A stretch of 64,000 nt of DNA from an uncultured Clostridium sp. (GCA_900553785.1 USES01000003.1:1-64000), one strand, 5' to 3'; positions 32,939 through 42,365 are shown, numbered from the stretch's first letter. The notes: generated by a model not told the origin, from the letters alone. Numbers and translations: made by a program.

Positions 32939-35056
32939 ATGAAAATGATAAAGAAAAATGCAATTTCGCTTATTGTGTTGGTAATTACCATAATTATTAT
33001 TACAATACTTGCTGCGACTGTAGTAGTTAGTATAAGCAATTCCAATATAATAAATAAGGCTAAAGATGCAGTAAATATGAATGATTTAAAACAAGTACAG
33101 GAATTTGCTAATCTTGAATGGAATAGTGCATATTTAGAGGGTGCACGTAGTAGAGTGGAATTGGAGAGTGCCGTTCTTAAAAAAATGAAAGAAAGTAACA
33201 TAAATATGGATATGTATGATGTTACAGTAACAGAAAGCGGCGTACAAGTAAAACAAGGGTATGGCTTGGAAATAAAAGAAGAAATTAGTATCACTACAAG
33301 TGATCAAATTTATGCCCTTGGAAGGATTCTAACTACAGATGATTTAAGAAAAGAATGCTATAAAAACTATGAAAGCGTAGACAAAGGCCTAGAGGCAGAT
33401 TTAAGCTTATTTAGCTTTCCAGATACTATAGCTACAATTGATGAAAAGATAGAATATTTAACAACAACATCATATAAACTTGAAAATGATGTAGAGCTTA
33501 AATTATTGAAAAATGGTTATACTTCAAATTTAGCAATAGGGAGTAGCAATAGACCATTTAAAGGTTATTTTAATGGAAATAACAAAACTATACTAATTAC
33601 TGAATCAGGTACCAGCACTCGTGAAGGATTTGGAGGAATATTTGGATATGTAGAAAATGCTACAATATCTAATGTGAATATAAAGTTTGCATCTGATATA
33701 AATATGAGTGTTGGCATAAAAGATACATTAGGTGTAGGGGAACATTACATTGGCATGCTTGTATCAAGGATGAAAAATACAGTATTGTATAACAATAATA
33801 TTATTATATCAGGTAAGTCTGTAAAATTTGTTTTTGATAATGCTTCGTTTAAAAGAAGTTTGCGAATCGGAGGAGTTGCAGGGCTTGTTGAAGGAAATTC
33901 TAAAATCAAAAAATGCTCGTTTATATTAGAAAATAACGCGCAAATTTTGATTTCTGATACAGCAGATGAAGATAATTATGACTTTGCTTTTGGCGGAATT
34001 GTAGCTAAATCTAAATTAGAAACCAACGAAAGAATGGAAATATCTGATTGTAATGTAGACTTGTCTAATTCTAAAATAGAAGTTATATCTCCTAGATTGG
34101 GTTACTGTGCAGGTGTTATTGCAGACGCAATGTATACAACTATTAGAGATACAAATGTTACTTTAAAGAATAGTACTATGGGTACTACTTCTGCAGGAGA
34201 TGGTTATTCAACATTAACCTACTACTATTCTTTGATTACAGGAGGTTTAGTTGGTTTCGCACGTCATGGCTCTAATAATGAAAATGGACCTTATGGACTT
34301 GAGGGCGTAGTGGTAGAGGGTTGCTCATTTAATTCTACTAATGATACACAAAAAGAAGTGCTATTTTCAAAAATAAACAAGGGATACTCACCTAATGTAG
34401 GTGGAATAATTGGAATAGCATTCAATAATGCAGTTATAAAAGATACAAACGTAGGTATTACTAACGGCTCATTTGTTGCAGAAAAAACTGGAGAGGATAG
34501 TTACAATGGTCCTGGATCAACTTGTGGTGGAATTATAGGAAGATTAGAACACACCGGAGTTGTAAAAGGTTGTCAAGTTGTTGGAAATAACTTTAACATT
34601 TTGTCTAAATCAACTAAAAGAGAAATGTATGCAGGTGGTATTGTAGGAATAGATATAGGACCTTATCATAAAAATGTAATATCGCTAGAAAATAATAAAT
34701 TTATTGGCAATAATACTTCAAGTATAACTGTTGAACTTGTTAGCGGAAATGCTGAAAACAGGTATATATATGTTGGTGGAATAGCTGGTCAATCTACATA
34801 TATAATGAAGAATTGTTTTGTATCAGGTGTTACATTATATCACAATGGTGTAAATACAGGAGCCAAACAAGCTGCCGTTGGAAAACTGGCAGGAAGATTT
34901 GTAAAGTATGCAACTGAAGGAACTTTAGGAACACACTTTACTCCAAGTGAAGATATTGGAATTATTGGTTGTCAAACAGATAATGTGAATATAGTTATAA
35001 ATGATAATAACAGCGGTATTGTACAACAAGGTGAAGAGTACGGTACTAATAATTAA
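32939..35056 (+). CDS. Prepilin-type surface protein with GLUG-like beta repeats
   Basis: The N-terminus 'KKNAISLIVLVITIIIITILA' (landmark: ISLIVLVITI) followed by a conserved amphipathic helix 'INKAKDAVNMNDLKQVQEFA' is a type II/IV prepilin-like leader common in gut Clostridia. The remaining ~600 residues are repeating beta segments with 'GGIVG', 'GGIFGYVENATISNVN', 'GGIIGRLEHTGVVKGC' units that resemble GLUG-type beta-helix repeats of surface adhesins. ATG 32939 follows AGGAGG; an ORF start at 32843 lies within the leader hairpin and is rejected. Likely an exported, surface-exposed adhesin-like protein; its processing and anchoring are unknown. Length 705 aa. Confidence 0.75.
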   Translation: MKMIKKNAISLIVLVITIIIITILAATVVVSISNSNIINKAKDAVNMNDLKQVQEFANLEWNSAYLEGARSRVELESAVLKKMKESNINMDMYDVTVTESGVQVKQGYGLEIKEEISITTSDQIYALGRILTTDDLRKECYKNYESVDKGLEADLSLFSFPDTIATIDEKIEYLTTTSYKLENDVELKLLKNGYTSNLAIGSSNRPFKGYFNGNNKTILITESGTSTREGFGGIFGYVENATISNVNIKFASDINMSVGIKDTLGVGEHYIGMLVSRMKNTVLYNNNIIISGKSVKFVFDNASFKRSLRIGGVAGLVEGNSKIKKCSFILENNAQILISDTADEDNYDFAFGGIVAKSKLETNERMEISDCNVDLSNSKIEVISPRLGYCAGVIADAMYTTIRDTNVTLKNSTMGTTSAGDGYSTLTYYYSLITGGLVGFARHGSNNENGPYGLEGVVVEGCSFNSTNDTQKEVLFSKINKGYSPNVGGIIGIAFNNAVIKDTNVGITNGSFVAEKTGEDSYNGPGSTCGGIIGRLEHTGVVKGCQVVGNNFNILSKSTKREMYAGGIVGIDIGPYHKNVISLENNKFIGNNTSSITVELVSGNAENRYIYVGGIAGQSTYIMKNCFVSGVTLYHNGVNTGAKQAAVGKLAGRFVKYATEGTLGTHFTPSEDIGIIGCQTDNVNIVINDNNSGIVQQGEEYGTNN

Positions 35057-35060
35057 TAGT

Positions 35061-35090
35061 AAGTGGTCATTAAAAAATGGCCACTTTTAA
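35061..35090 (+). terminator. Terminator of the pilin-like gene
   Basis: Stem AAGTGGTCAT / ATGGCCACTT (35061-35070 with 35077-35086, one wobble), followed by T-rich bases. Confidence 0.8.
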
Positions 35091-35201
35091 TATTAAAAAT
35101 TTTCAGATAACAAAGAGGTTTGTATATTAGTTTAAAAGTAGTTTTAAAGTTTATCTTCGATTGAAAAAATTATTTTGAAAAAATATTGTATTTTTTTAAA
35201 A

Positions 35202-35234
35202 TGTCACTTACTTGTCACAATGGTATTGTATAAT
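35202..35234 (+). promoter_or_regulatory. Direct-repeat operator and -10 box of the ABC transporter operon
   Basis: TGTCAC occurs twice (35202-35207 and 35213-35218), spaced 11 bp start to start, one helical turn, as for OmpR/PhoB-family response regulators. TATAAT (35229-35234) follows 10 nt later, while no good -35 exists, so the repeats occupy the -35 region. This suggests activator-dependent transcription. Confidence 0.55.
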
Positions 35235-35263
35235 GTAGTTATAAAAAGAGGGGGAAACTTTGA

Positions 35264-35935
35264 ATGGAAATATTAAAAGTAGAAAATTTAAGTAAGATTT
35301 ACGGAAAAGACAGTACCAAAGTAGTTGCACTAGATAATGTTTCTTTTAGTGTAAATAAAGGTGAGTTTGTTGCAATAGTTGGTGCTAGTGGTAGCGGGAA
35401 GTCAACATTGCTTCATTTGATTGGTGGAGTAGATAGACCAACTAAAGGTAAGGTGTATATAAATGACCAAGATATATATGCTTTAAATGACGATAGCCTG
35501 GCTATATTTAGAAGAAGACAAATTGGACTTATTTATCAGTTTTATAACTTAATTCCAATATTAAATGTAGAAGAAAATATTGCATTACCATTAGAGTTAG
35601 ATTCAAGGCATGCAGACAAGGAAGATATGGAACGTATGTTAAAATTACTTGGACTTCAAAATAGAAGAACACATTTACCAAATGAATTGTCTGGTGGACA
35701 ACAGCAACGTACTTCTATAGGAAGAGCGTTAATTACACGTCCAGCAATAATTTTAGCTGATGAGCCAACTGGAAACCTTGATTCTAAAGCAAGTAATGAA
35801 ATAGTTGAGCTTTTAAGAAAATCTAACAAAGAGCTTAACCAAACAATTATCATGATAACTCATAATATGGAAATAGCTAAATGTGCAAATAGAATAATTA
35901 AAATTGAAGATGGAAAAATTGTAAAGGAGGATTAG
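35264..35935 (+). CDS. ABC transporter ATPase (MacB/BceA type)
   Basis: A 223-residue ATPase of the family that powers FtsX-type permeases in antimicrobial peptide resistance, lipoprotein or peptide export. Motifs: Walker A 'GASGSGKST' (about 43-51), signature 'LSGGQQQR' (about 143-150), Walker B 'IILADEPTGNLDS'. It follows a leader with AGGGGG, and the permease begins 5 bp after its stop. The operon plus adjacent two-component genes resembles peptide-sensing and detoxification modules; the substrate is not known. Confidence 0.92.
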   Translation: MEILKVENLSKIYGKDSTKVVALDNVSFSVNKGEFVAIVGASGSGKSTLLHLIGGVDRPTKGKVYINDQDIYALNDDSLAIFRRRQIGLIYQFYNLIPILNVEENIALPLELDSRHADKEDMERMLKLLGLQNRRTHLPNELSGGQQQRTSIGRALITRPAIILADEPTGNLDSKASNEIVELLRKSNKELNQTIIMITHNMEIAKCANRIIKIEDGKIVKED

Positions 35936-35939
35936 TCAT

Positions 35940-38624
35940 ATGAAACTCCTAAATATATTAACATATAACAATTTAAAACTTAATAAGAAAAGAACTGTAA
36001 TCGGTATAATTGGAATATTACTTGCAGTTGCACTTCTTACTGCAGTATCAACTTTTGCAATGAGCGCCAAAGATTCACTTGTTGAATTTGAGAAAAAAGC
36101 AGAGGGAAACTTTCACTATGAGTTTGAAGGCGTAAATGCAGATGAACTTGGAACGTTTGAAAATAACCGTAATATCGAAAGTTATTTTTATACTAAAGAT
36201 TTGGGTTATGCTAAATTAGAAAACTGTCAAAATGATTACAAACCTTATGCATACGTTACAGCATATGATGCAAAAGGACTAGAAGAATTAAAAGTAAATT
36301 TGGTAGAAGGAAGATTACCTCAAAATGAGAATGAAATATTAATGCCAACACATGTAGTAACGAATGGGAGACTAGATATTAAAGTCGGGGATACTATTAC
36401 ATTAAATATTGGAAAAAGAATGAGCGAAGATTTTGAACTTAACCAAGGGAATCCATTTCATGATGAAAATGACGAAAGAATTATAGACACAACTACTCAT
36501 ACATATAAAATAGTGGGAATGATTGAAAGACCTGGTAAAATTATAGAACCAAATTCCGCTCCTGGCTATACTTTTATAACTACTCAAAGTAAATTTGATG
36601 GTAATATTACTGTATTTGTAAGATTTACAAAAAAGGCACTTAAAGATTTAGATAGTGTAGTTCCAGCTGTGCTTGGTGTAGATAAAGAAGCATATAAGAT
36701 ATACTTTAATTTCAACAAGTATTATAACTTGGAAGATTACAGCATGGAAGAGCGTACAGAGTTGCTCGAGAAGGCAGGAAAAGAAATTGAAAAGGCCAAA
36801 TATGATTTTACAGATAACAATAGACTTATAGCTTTAGAAGGTATGCCACTAGATGATGCTATGATAAAGAGCCTTTTTGCAGTAGCTGTAATAGTTACTT
36901 TAATAATTATAACGTCATCTGTATTTTGTATTAGAAACCTATTTTTAATTTCAACAACAGAAAAAGTAAAACAATATGGTGTACTTGCAAGTGTTGGAGC
37001 AACAAGAAAACAAATCAAAAAGAGTGTATTATTTGAGGCCTTACTTATGGGACTTGTTGGAATACCACTAGGGTTAATATTAGGACTACTTGCAACATTT
37101 ATACTAATAAAAGTATGTAATTGGTTTTTAGTAGATTTATCTTCAATATTTAATTTAACTTTAATATTTAATGTATCACCATGGGCAATAATAATATCTG
37201 TGATTTTAAGCATAATTACAATATATTTATCAGCATTAAAAAGTGCACGTATGGCAGCTCGTCTTGCTCCACTTGATGCAATAAGAAGTACGGCAGATAT
37301 AAAGGTAGATTATAAAAAAGTTAAATGCCCTAAAATTATATCTAAAATATTTAAAATTGGTGGAACAATCTCATATAAAAATATGAAGAGAAATAAGAAA
37401 AAGTATAAAACCGCAATAGTATCAATATTCTTATGTGTGGCAACATTTATACCTCTATCATATTTTGTATCGCTTACATTTAGCATTACACGTATGGCGT
37501 ATAAAGAGTTTTCTTATGATATGTGTGTATTTGATAAATCTGGAGACAAAAAAGGTTTTGAAGAAAAGTTAAATGAGATAGCAAGACTTGATGAAGTAAA
37601 GGGCTATTCTATAGTTAGTAACACAGCATTTTTAATTGAAGACCAAAAATACTTAACTGAAGACTATATAAATTTTAGAGGGCCTAATTACTCTATATCT
37701 CAAGAAGATTCGGATATAGATAAACAATACTATTCAATGGAATTTGTAGCTCTAGATGATAGAAGTTATGTGTCTTACGTAAAATCTTTGGGACTTGATG
37801 TATCTAAAACAAAAGACAAAGTAATTCTATTAAATAAGTATAGTGGAATGGCATATAACAAAGAAAAAGGGAGTACAGATATGGCTGAAATAGACATTTT
37901 GAATGTGACTGCAAATAGTACAGTTAAAGGATACTTTATGGAAAATGGCCTGGATAAAGAGTTAGATATTACTATAGCTGCTATTACGGATAAAAAGCCT
38001 ATTGCAGAAGTTAGCACAAGTTCAGCTACAATGATAGTAAACATGGAATACTTTAGTAGTTTAGTTGAAAATAACGGTGGTTATGGAAAAAAATTATATA
38101 TTTCAACAGATAAAAATATGGCTTTAGGTGAAGAGATTGAAGAGATACTTAAAGGATATGACTATGGAATAGATGATATAAAAGAGCAGGCACAGGCAAT
38201 GAAGTCAATATTTACTATTATTGCAATTTTCATGTATGGTTTCATAACTGTAATTGCATTAATTGGTATTACTAATATTGTAAATACACTAAATACAAGT
38301 ATGGAATTAAGAAGTAGAGAATTTGCCACTCTTAAGAGTTTGGGTATGACATCAAATGAATTTAGTAGTATGGTAAATTTAGAGAGTATATTTATTGGAA
38401 CTAAAGCGTTAGTATTTGGTGTACCAATTGGGCTGGTATTATCTTATTTGTTAAACAAAGTACTTACAAATGGTTCATTTACAATAGCATTTAACCCACC
38501 TATACTTGCTACACTTGGTGCAGTTGTATTTGTATATGCATTGCTTCTTCTAATAATGCACTACGCAATAAAGAAAGTAAATAAGAAAAACATTATAGAT
38601 ACTATACGAAATGAGAATATATAA
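35940..38624 (+). CDS. FtsX-type ABC permease (894 aa)
   Basis: The membrane partner of the preceding ATPase. About eight membrane helices are visible: one at 19-42, then a large extracellular domain (about 45-300), three at about 308-330, 365-394 and 416-440, another at about 490-516, a second extracellular domain, and three at about 755-785, 820-842 and 855-880. Two FtsX domains flank each extracellular part, the layout of duplicated FtsX/MacB-like permeases. Unlike BceB it has two large external domains. A GGAGG site precedes ATG. Substrate unknown. Confidence 0.9.
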   Translation: MKLLNILTYNNLKLNKKRTVIGIIGILLAVALLTAVSTFAMSAKDSLVEFEKKAEGNFHYEFEGVNADELGTFENNRNIESYFYTKDLGYAKLENCQNDYKPYAYVTAYDAKGLEELKVNLVEGRLPQNENEILMPTHVVTNGRLDIKVGDTITLNIGKRMSEDFELNQGNPFHDENDERIIDTTTHTYKIVGMIERPGKIIEPNSAPGYTFITTQSKFDGNITVFVRFTKKALKDLDSVVPAVLGVDKEAYKIYFNFNKYYNLEDYSMEERTELLEKAGKEIEKAKYDFTDNNRLIALEGMPLDDAMIKSLFAVAVIVTLIIITSSVFCIRNLFLISTTEKVKQYGVLASVGATRKQIKKSVLFEALLMGLVGIPLGLILGLLATFILIKVCNWFLVDLSSIFNLTLIFNVSPWAIIISVILSIITIYLSALKSARMAARLAPLDAIRSTADIKVDYKKVKCPKIISKIFKIGGTISYKNMKRNKKKYKTAIVSIFLCVATFIPLSYFVSLTFSITRMAYKEFSYDMCVFDKSGDKKGFEEKLNEIARLDEVKGYSIVSNTAFLIEDQKYLTEDYINFRGPNYSISQEDSDIDKQYYSMEFVALDDRSYVSYVKSLGLDVSKTKDKVILLNKYSGMAYNKEKGSTDMAEIDILNVTANSTVKGYFMENGLDKELDITIAAITDKKPIAEVSTSSATMIVNMEYFSSLVENNGGYGKKLYISTDKNMALGEEIEEILKGYDYGIDDIKEQAQAMKSIFTIIAIFMYGFITVIALIGITNIVNTLNTSMELRSREFATLKSLGMTSNEFSSMVNLESIFIGTKALVFGVPIGLVLSYLLNKVLTNGSFTIAFNPPILATLGAVVFVYALLLLIMHYAIKKVNKKNIIDTIRNENI

Positions 38625-38630
38625 TAAATG

Positions 38631-38664
38631 CACGCCGTAAGGTATAAACTTGCGGTGTGTTTTT
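38631..38664 (+). terminator. Terminator between permease and response regulator
   Basis: Stem CACGCCGTAAG / CTTGCGGTGTG (38631-38641 with 38649-38659, one wobble), then five T. It separates transporter and regulator transcripts. Confidence 0.85.
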
Positions 38665-38691
38665 GATTTACTCCTTAATTTATGGTAAAAT
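38663..38691 (+). promoter_or_regulatory. Promoter of the two-component genes
   Basis: TTGATT (38663-38668), 17 nt, TAAAAT (38686-38691), starting within the T run of the preceding terminator. Confidence 0.65.
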
Positions 38692-38708
38692 ATACGAGGT
38701 GAGAATAA

Positions 38709-39359
38709 ATGAGAATAATGCTTGTAGAGGACAATTCAACTATTGCTAAGGGGCTACATTATACATTTGAACAAAATGGATATGAATGTGTTATTGCTTC
38801 ATGTGTAAAAGATGCAAAAGATATAATTGAAAAATACAGTATTGACCTTGTAGTACTAGATGTGTCACTTCCTGATGGCAATGGGTTTGAACTGTACAAA
38901 GAATATATAAAACCTAAAAAAATTGCAACTATATTTTTGACTGCAAAAGATACGGAAGATGATATAGTGAAAGGATTTGAATTAGGTGCAGAAGATTATA
39001 TTACAAAACCTTTTTCTACTAGAGAGCTTTTAGCAAGAATTAATAGAATTAAAGTTAATGGCAAGAAAAATATAATAAAAGTTAAGGACATTTCTTTAGA
39101 TATGGATAAAATGCAGGTATATAAAAATGGAACGGAAATAACTCTCACAAGCCTTGAACTTAAAATATTGCATTTGTTATTTTTAAATTTGAACAAAGTT
39201 GTAACGCGTGATTATTTAATTGAGAGTATTTGGAATTGGACTGGAAATGATGTAAGTGATAACACTATTACGGTGTATTTAAAACGAATTAGAGAAAAGC
39301 TTGGGGAGAATATTATTGTTACAGTTAAAGGAATTGGGTATAGAATAGATGAAAGTTAA
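38709..39359 (+). CDS. OmpR-family response regulator
   Basis: A receiver domain (about 1-115) with acidic pocket 'LVEDN', phospho-acceptor Asp in 'LVVLDVSLPDG' near 51 and Lys in 'YITKPF', followed by a winged-helix DNA-binding domain (about 125-216, ending 'TVKGIGYRID'). At 216 residues it is standard. It probably binds the TGTCAC direct repeats ahead of the ABC operon at 35202-35218; that is inference from spacing and adjacency. It overlaps the kinase gene by 11 bp. Confidence 0.95.
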   Translation: MRIMLVEDNSTIAKGLHYTFEQNGYECVIASCVKDAKDIIEKYSIDLVVLDVSLPDGNGFELYKEYIKPKKIATIFLTAKDTEDDIVKGFELGAEDYITKPFSTRELLARINRIKVNGKKNIIKVKDISLDMDKMQVYKNGTEITLTSLELKILHLLFLNLNKVVTRDYLIESIWNWTGNDVSDNTITVYLKRIREKLGENIIVTVKGIGYRIDES

Positions 39360-40548
39360 AAAATTATTAGTAATTTTTACAATAATAATTGTGGCATATT
39401 TGGTATGTTCAAATCTTGTATATATGTCTTTCGTAAATGAATATAAAAAGAATCAAAATGAAGTGTTAAATGCTATTTTGTATAAAGTGACTGAAAAGTA
39501 TCCTGATATAACGCAAGATGAATTGATGAGTATATTGAATAGTAATGAGTTTTATGAGCCAAATGTATTAGAAAACTATGGTATAAATCTTAATGACGAT
39601 TTTGTTATACTAAAAAATCATGAAAATGCTAAGATGTTTTTTGCTATAAACAATTGCGTTATATGTGCTATGATTATAGCAATTGTGTTGCTATGGATAA
39701 GTTACTATAAAGGTGAACAAAAACGAATTACAGATGTTACTAGGTGTTTAGAGAGAATAAATAATAGAGATTATGGTATAGATATAGAGGACAATGTTGA
39801 AGATGAGTTGTCTATACTAAAAAATGAGTTGTATAAAACTGCTATCATGTTAAGAGAGCATGCTGAAAACTCTGTTAAGGATAAAAAGAATATTAAGGTA
39901 TCTTTAGAGGATATCTCACACCAACTTAAAACCCCTTTAACATCAATTAATATATTACTGGATAATATATTAGATAACCCGGAAATACCAAATGAAGTAA
40001 TGCTAGATTTTATTAAAGATATAAAAAAGGAAGTTGTTAAAATAAATTTCCTTATAGGCAATTTGCTAAAACTATCTAGATTTGATGTAAATGCAGTGCA
40101 TATGGTAAATGATGCAAATAATTTAAAAGATATTATAGAGACGTCAGTTAAAAATGTTGCAGTACTTTGTGATTTAAAAGGTGTAAGAATTGAATGTAAT
40201 GCAAAAAACATTGTTTTAAACTGTGATTTTAATTGGCAAGTAGAAGCTTTAACTAATATTATTAAAAATTGTGTTGAGCATTCTTTTGAAGGTGGAGTAG
40301 TTACAATTAATACGAGTGAAAATAAAATATACACATTGGTTGAGATAAAAGACAATGGATGTGGAATAGCTAGAGAAGATTTGCCGCATATTTTTGATAG
40401 ATTTTATAGGGGAAAAAATTCAGATAAAGAAAGTGTTGGAATTGGACTTGCACTTGCAAAAAGCATTATTGAAAAAAGTGGTGGCAAAATAGATGTTAAG
40501 TCCAGTCTTGGCGAGTACACTAGGTTTGAGATAAGATACTTTAAATAG
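39349..40548 (+). CDS. Sensor histidine kinase
   Basis: A membrane kinase partner of the preceding regulator. Two helices (about 5-27 and 97-117) enclose a small extracellular sensor of roughly 70 residues. Then come a HAMP-like linker, the phospho-acceptor histidine in 'DISHQLKTPLT' (about 189), and the ATPase domain with N box 'NIIKNCVEHS', 'DNGCGIAREDLP', 'FDRFYRGK' and 'GIGLALAKSI'. All catalytic boxes are intact. The external loop is larger than in intramembrane-sensing BceS kinases, so it may bind a ligand directly. Confidence 0.94.
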   Translation: MKVKKLLVIFTIIIVAYLVCSNLVYMSFVNEYKKNQNEVLNAILYKVTEKYPDITQDELMSILNSNEFYEPNVLENYGINLNDDFVILKNHENAKMFFAINNCVICAMIIAIVLLWISYYKGEQKRITDVTRCLERINNRDYGIDIEDNVEDELSILKNELYKTAIMLREHAENSVKDKKNIKVSLEDISHQLKTPLTSINILLDNILDNPEIPNEVMLDFIKDIKKEVVKINFLIGNLLKLSRFDVNAVHMVNDANNLKDIIETSVKNVAVLCDLKGVRIECNAKNIVLNCDFNWQVEALTNIIKNCVEHSFEGGVVTINTSENKIYTLVEIKDNGCGIAREDLPHIFDRFYRGKNSDKESVGIGLALAKSIIEKSGGKIDVKSSLGEYTRFEIRYFK

Positions 40549-40560
40549 GAGGTGTTTGTT

Positions 40561-40971
40561 TTGACTGACGTTGTAATGAGTATAAAGCCAGTTCATGTTG
40601 CGAGGATAAAAAGCGGTGTGAAAAACCATGAGTTTAGGAAATATGTTCCAAGTAGAGGGGTGGACAGGCTATGGGTATACACGTCTTCTCCTGTTTGCGC
40701 ATTAGAATATGTAGTAGGTATAGATAAAATAGTGGCGTATCCAGACAAAATAGTAGAAGAGGGGTATGGTAATACAGAGTTTAACATGGGAGAGAAAGAG
40801 GCACCTTATGCTTACCATATTAAGAGCTTATATAGACTTAAAAAGCCAATACATCTTGATGAGCTTCGAGAAAAGTATAAGTTCACGGCACCACAGAGTT
40901 TCTTTTATTTAGATAGCAATGTTAAGTTAAAGGAATATTTGGAAAGTGTGGATGTAGAAAGGGTTATATAA
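40561..40971 (+). CDS. ASCH/PUA-like domain protein
   Basis: A small (136 aa) soluble protein with features of ASCH-type RNA-binding folds: 'MSIKPVHVARIKSGVKNHEFRK' region near the start (landmark: KSGVKNHEFRK), then 'RLWVYTSSPVCALEYVVGI', the strand pattern with the conserved basic 'EFRKY' and a glycine-containing loop. Such proteins are thought to bind RNA or modified nucleotides. TTG 40561 is chosen since AGGAGG (40547-40552) would overlap the in-frame GTG 40552. It follows the kinase gene directly and may be co-transcribed. Confidence 0.7.
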   Translation: MTDVVMSIKPVHVARIKSGVKNHEFRKYVPSRGVDRLWVYTSSPVCALEYVVGIDKIVAYPDKIVEEGYGNTEFNMGEKEAPYAYHIKSLYRLKKPIHLDELREKYKFTAPQSFFYLDSNVKLKEYLESVDVERVI

Positions 40972-41287
40972 AATGGAATGCAGAGAATATTTTTTACACT
41001 TATAACCAGACGAATTTAAATAATAAAATGCATAAAAGAAAGATATATCAAGTGAGAATAGGCTCTCTTGATATTTTTTATGAATAAAAAGGACGGTTAG
41101 ACAGCGGAAAATGTTATTGCAAAATATGGAAAAAGTCGAAAATGTGGTATAATTGACACAATAAAATAAGAATGGTTAAGGAGAGAAAAAATACTGGCAT
41201 AAGAAATAAAAAATCATATTGCTCGTTGGACAAAAGAAAAAACATTTATAAACAAAGTGAAGTTAAAAATTGAGAGGTTCACAAGAT
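40972..41287 (+). other. Intergenic region with a terminator
   Basis: Beyond the terminator at 41045-41080 and a possible TATAAT (41148-41153) without a good -35, I see no gene or structured element. A few short AUG-led frames have no ribosome site. Confidence 0.5.
41045..41080 (+). terminator. Terminator downstream of the ASCH gene
   Basis: Stem ATATCAAG / CTTGATAT (41045-41052 with 41067-41074) extended by GAG/CTC, followed by T6. Confidence 0.82.
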
Positions 41288-41641
41288 ATGAAGAAAACAG
41301 TTAAATATTTATTAATTGTAACAAGCATTGCTCTAATAGTTATTAATATATATGTAATAATTAATGCAGAGCAATTATTAAGCGATGATTTTACACTATT
41401 TAAAAAAATAATCCCAGAGATTCTTTTGAAAAGAAGATTGGAATTATTTGCAAAAGGTGGCGTAAGAGGTATTTGTGTTGGAGCAGGGTTTGCTATAGTT
41501 ACAAGCATATTATCAATATACATGATTGCCAAAAATCAAATCAATAGTAGGATAAAAATTGATTTTTTAATGTTTTTAACTTTATTTTCTTTTTTGTATC
41601 AAGAAACGTTTATGCCATTATTCTATTACTTATTAATTTAA
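41288..41641 (+). CDS. Small hypothetical membrane protein (117 aa)
   Basis: Unrecognised; three hydrophobic helices (about 5-25, 50-73 and 88-112) with short charged loops. ATG 41288 has an AGAGG about ten bases upstream; an in-frame TTG at 41270 is less likely. It lies just upstream of the CPBP-like gene and both are in the accessory-looking stretch of the window. An immunity-type or transporter-accessory role is possible but unsupported. Confidence 0.5.
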   Translation: MKKTVKYLLIVTSIALIVINIYVIINAEQLLSDDFTLFKKIIPEILLKRRLELFAKGGVRGICVGAGFAIVTSILSIYMIAKNQINSRIKIDFLMFLTLFSFLYQETFMPLFYYLLI

Positions 41642-41774
41642 TATTACTTTTTTTACAAGAAAAAGAGTAATATGTGAGAATGAAGAATATATTGGAGAGA
41701 TTCCAAAAATAAAGAGACTAAAGCCAACTATTAAAGAGATAATTTGTAGTATCATATTAGTAATAATTTACTTT

Positions 41775-42365
41775 GTGTTTTATTTATATCAAGTAGGCTT
41801 TCCTGAAAGTGAAATTGAAAGAAAAATGTATATTATAATTGCAATAATTGTAACATTTATTTGGGCGATTTTTTCTTTTAAAAGAGTATTAATAAGAGAT
41901 AGTAAAATATTGTTTAAAAACTTTAAAGAGTATGGTAATTGTATTTTAAAAACAGTAAAAAAATACATACTGTTTATTGTAATAATGTCAGTTGTTGCAA
42001 TAACATTAACGAATCAAGTAACAAGTGTTAATCAAGAAGGCCTTGAGGAGATGCCATTATTAAAAGTATTTATATTAGCGGTATTTTTTGCTCCTGTTGT
42101 TGAAGAAAATATTTTTAGAGGTACTTTAAGGTATTTTGTTAAAAATAAAATTGCATTTATAATAATATCAGGAATTATATTTGTTTTTTTACATGTCCTT
42201 TCTGAAGCCAATTTAATTAATGCGATATTAATGGCATCACAATATGTATTAATTGGATGCATGCTGGCACATTTATATGTTAGGACTAATAATTTGGCAG
42301 TTAATATGTTTTTGCATATGCTAATAAATTCCTTAGGAGTAATTATGATGGCTATGTTTAGTTAA
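41775..42365 (+). CDS. CPBP (CAAX protease/bacteriocin-processing) family protein, start uncertain
   Basis: An intramembrane glutamate-type protease family member. Motifs are intact: 'EENIFRG' (about 111-117), the FxxxH motif in 'FVFLHVL', and 'HMLIN'. From GTG 41775 there are five or six hydrophobic helices. The frame is open upstream to 41637 and reads like coding sequence, including most of a first helix ('IICSIILVIIYF'), yet it contains no ATG, GTG or TTG. The gene may therefore have a 5' frameshift or start on a rare codon. It could be involved in bacteriocin processing or self-immunity. Confidence 0.6.
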   Translation: MFYLYQVGFPESEIERKMYIIIAIIVTFIWAIFSFKRVLIRDSKILFKNFKEYGNCILKTVKKYILFIVIMSVVAITLTNQVTSVNQEGLEEMPLLKVFILAVFFAPVVEENIFRGTLRYFVKNKIAFIIISGIIFVFLHVLSEANLINAILMASQYVLIGCMLAHLYVRTNNLAVNMFLHMLINSLGVIMMAMFS

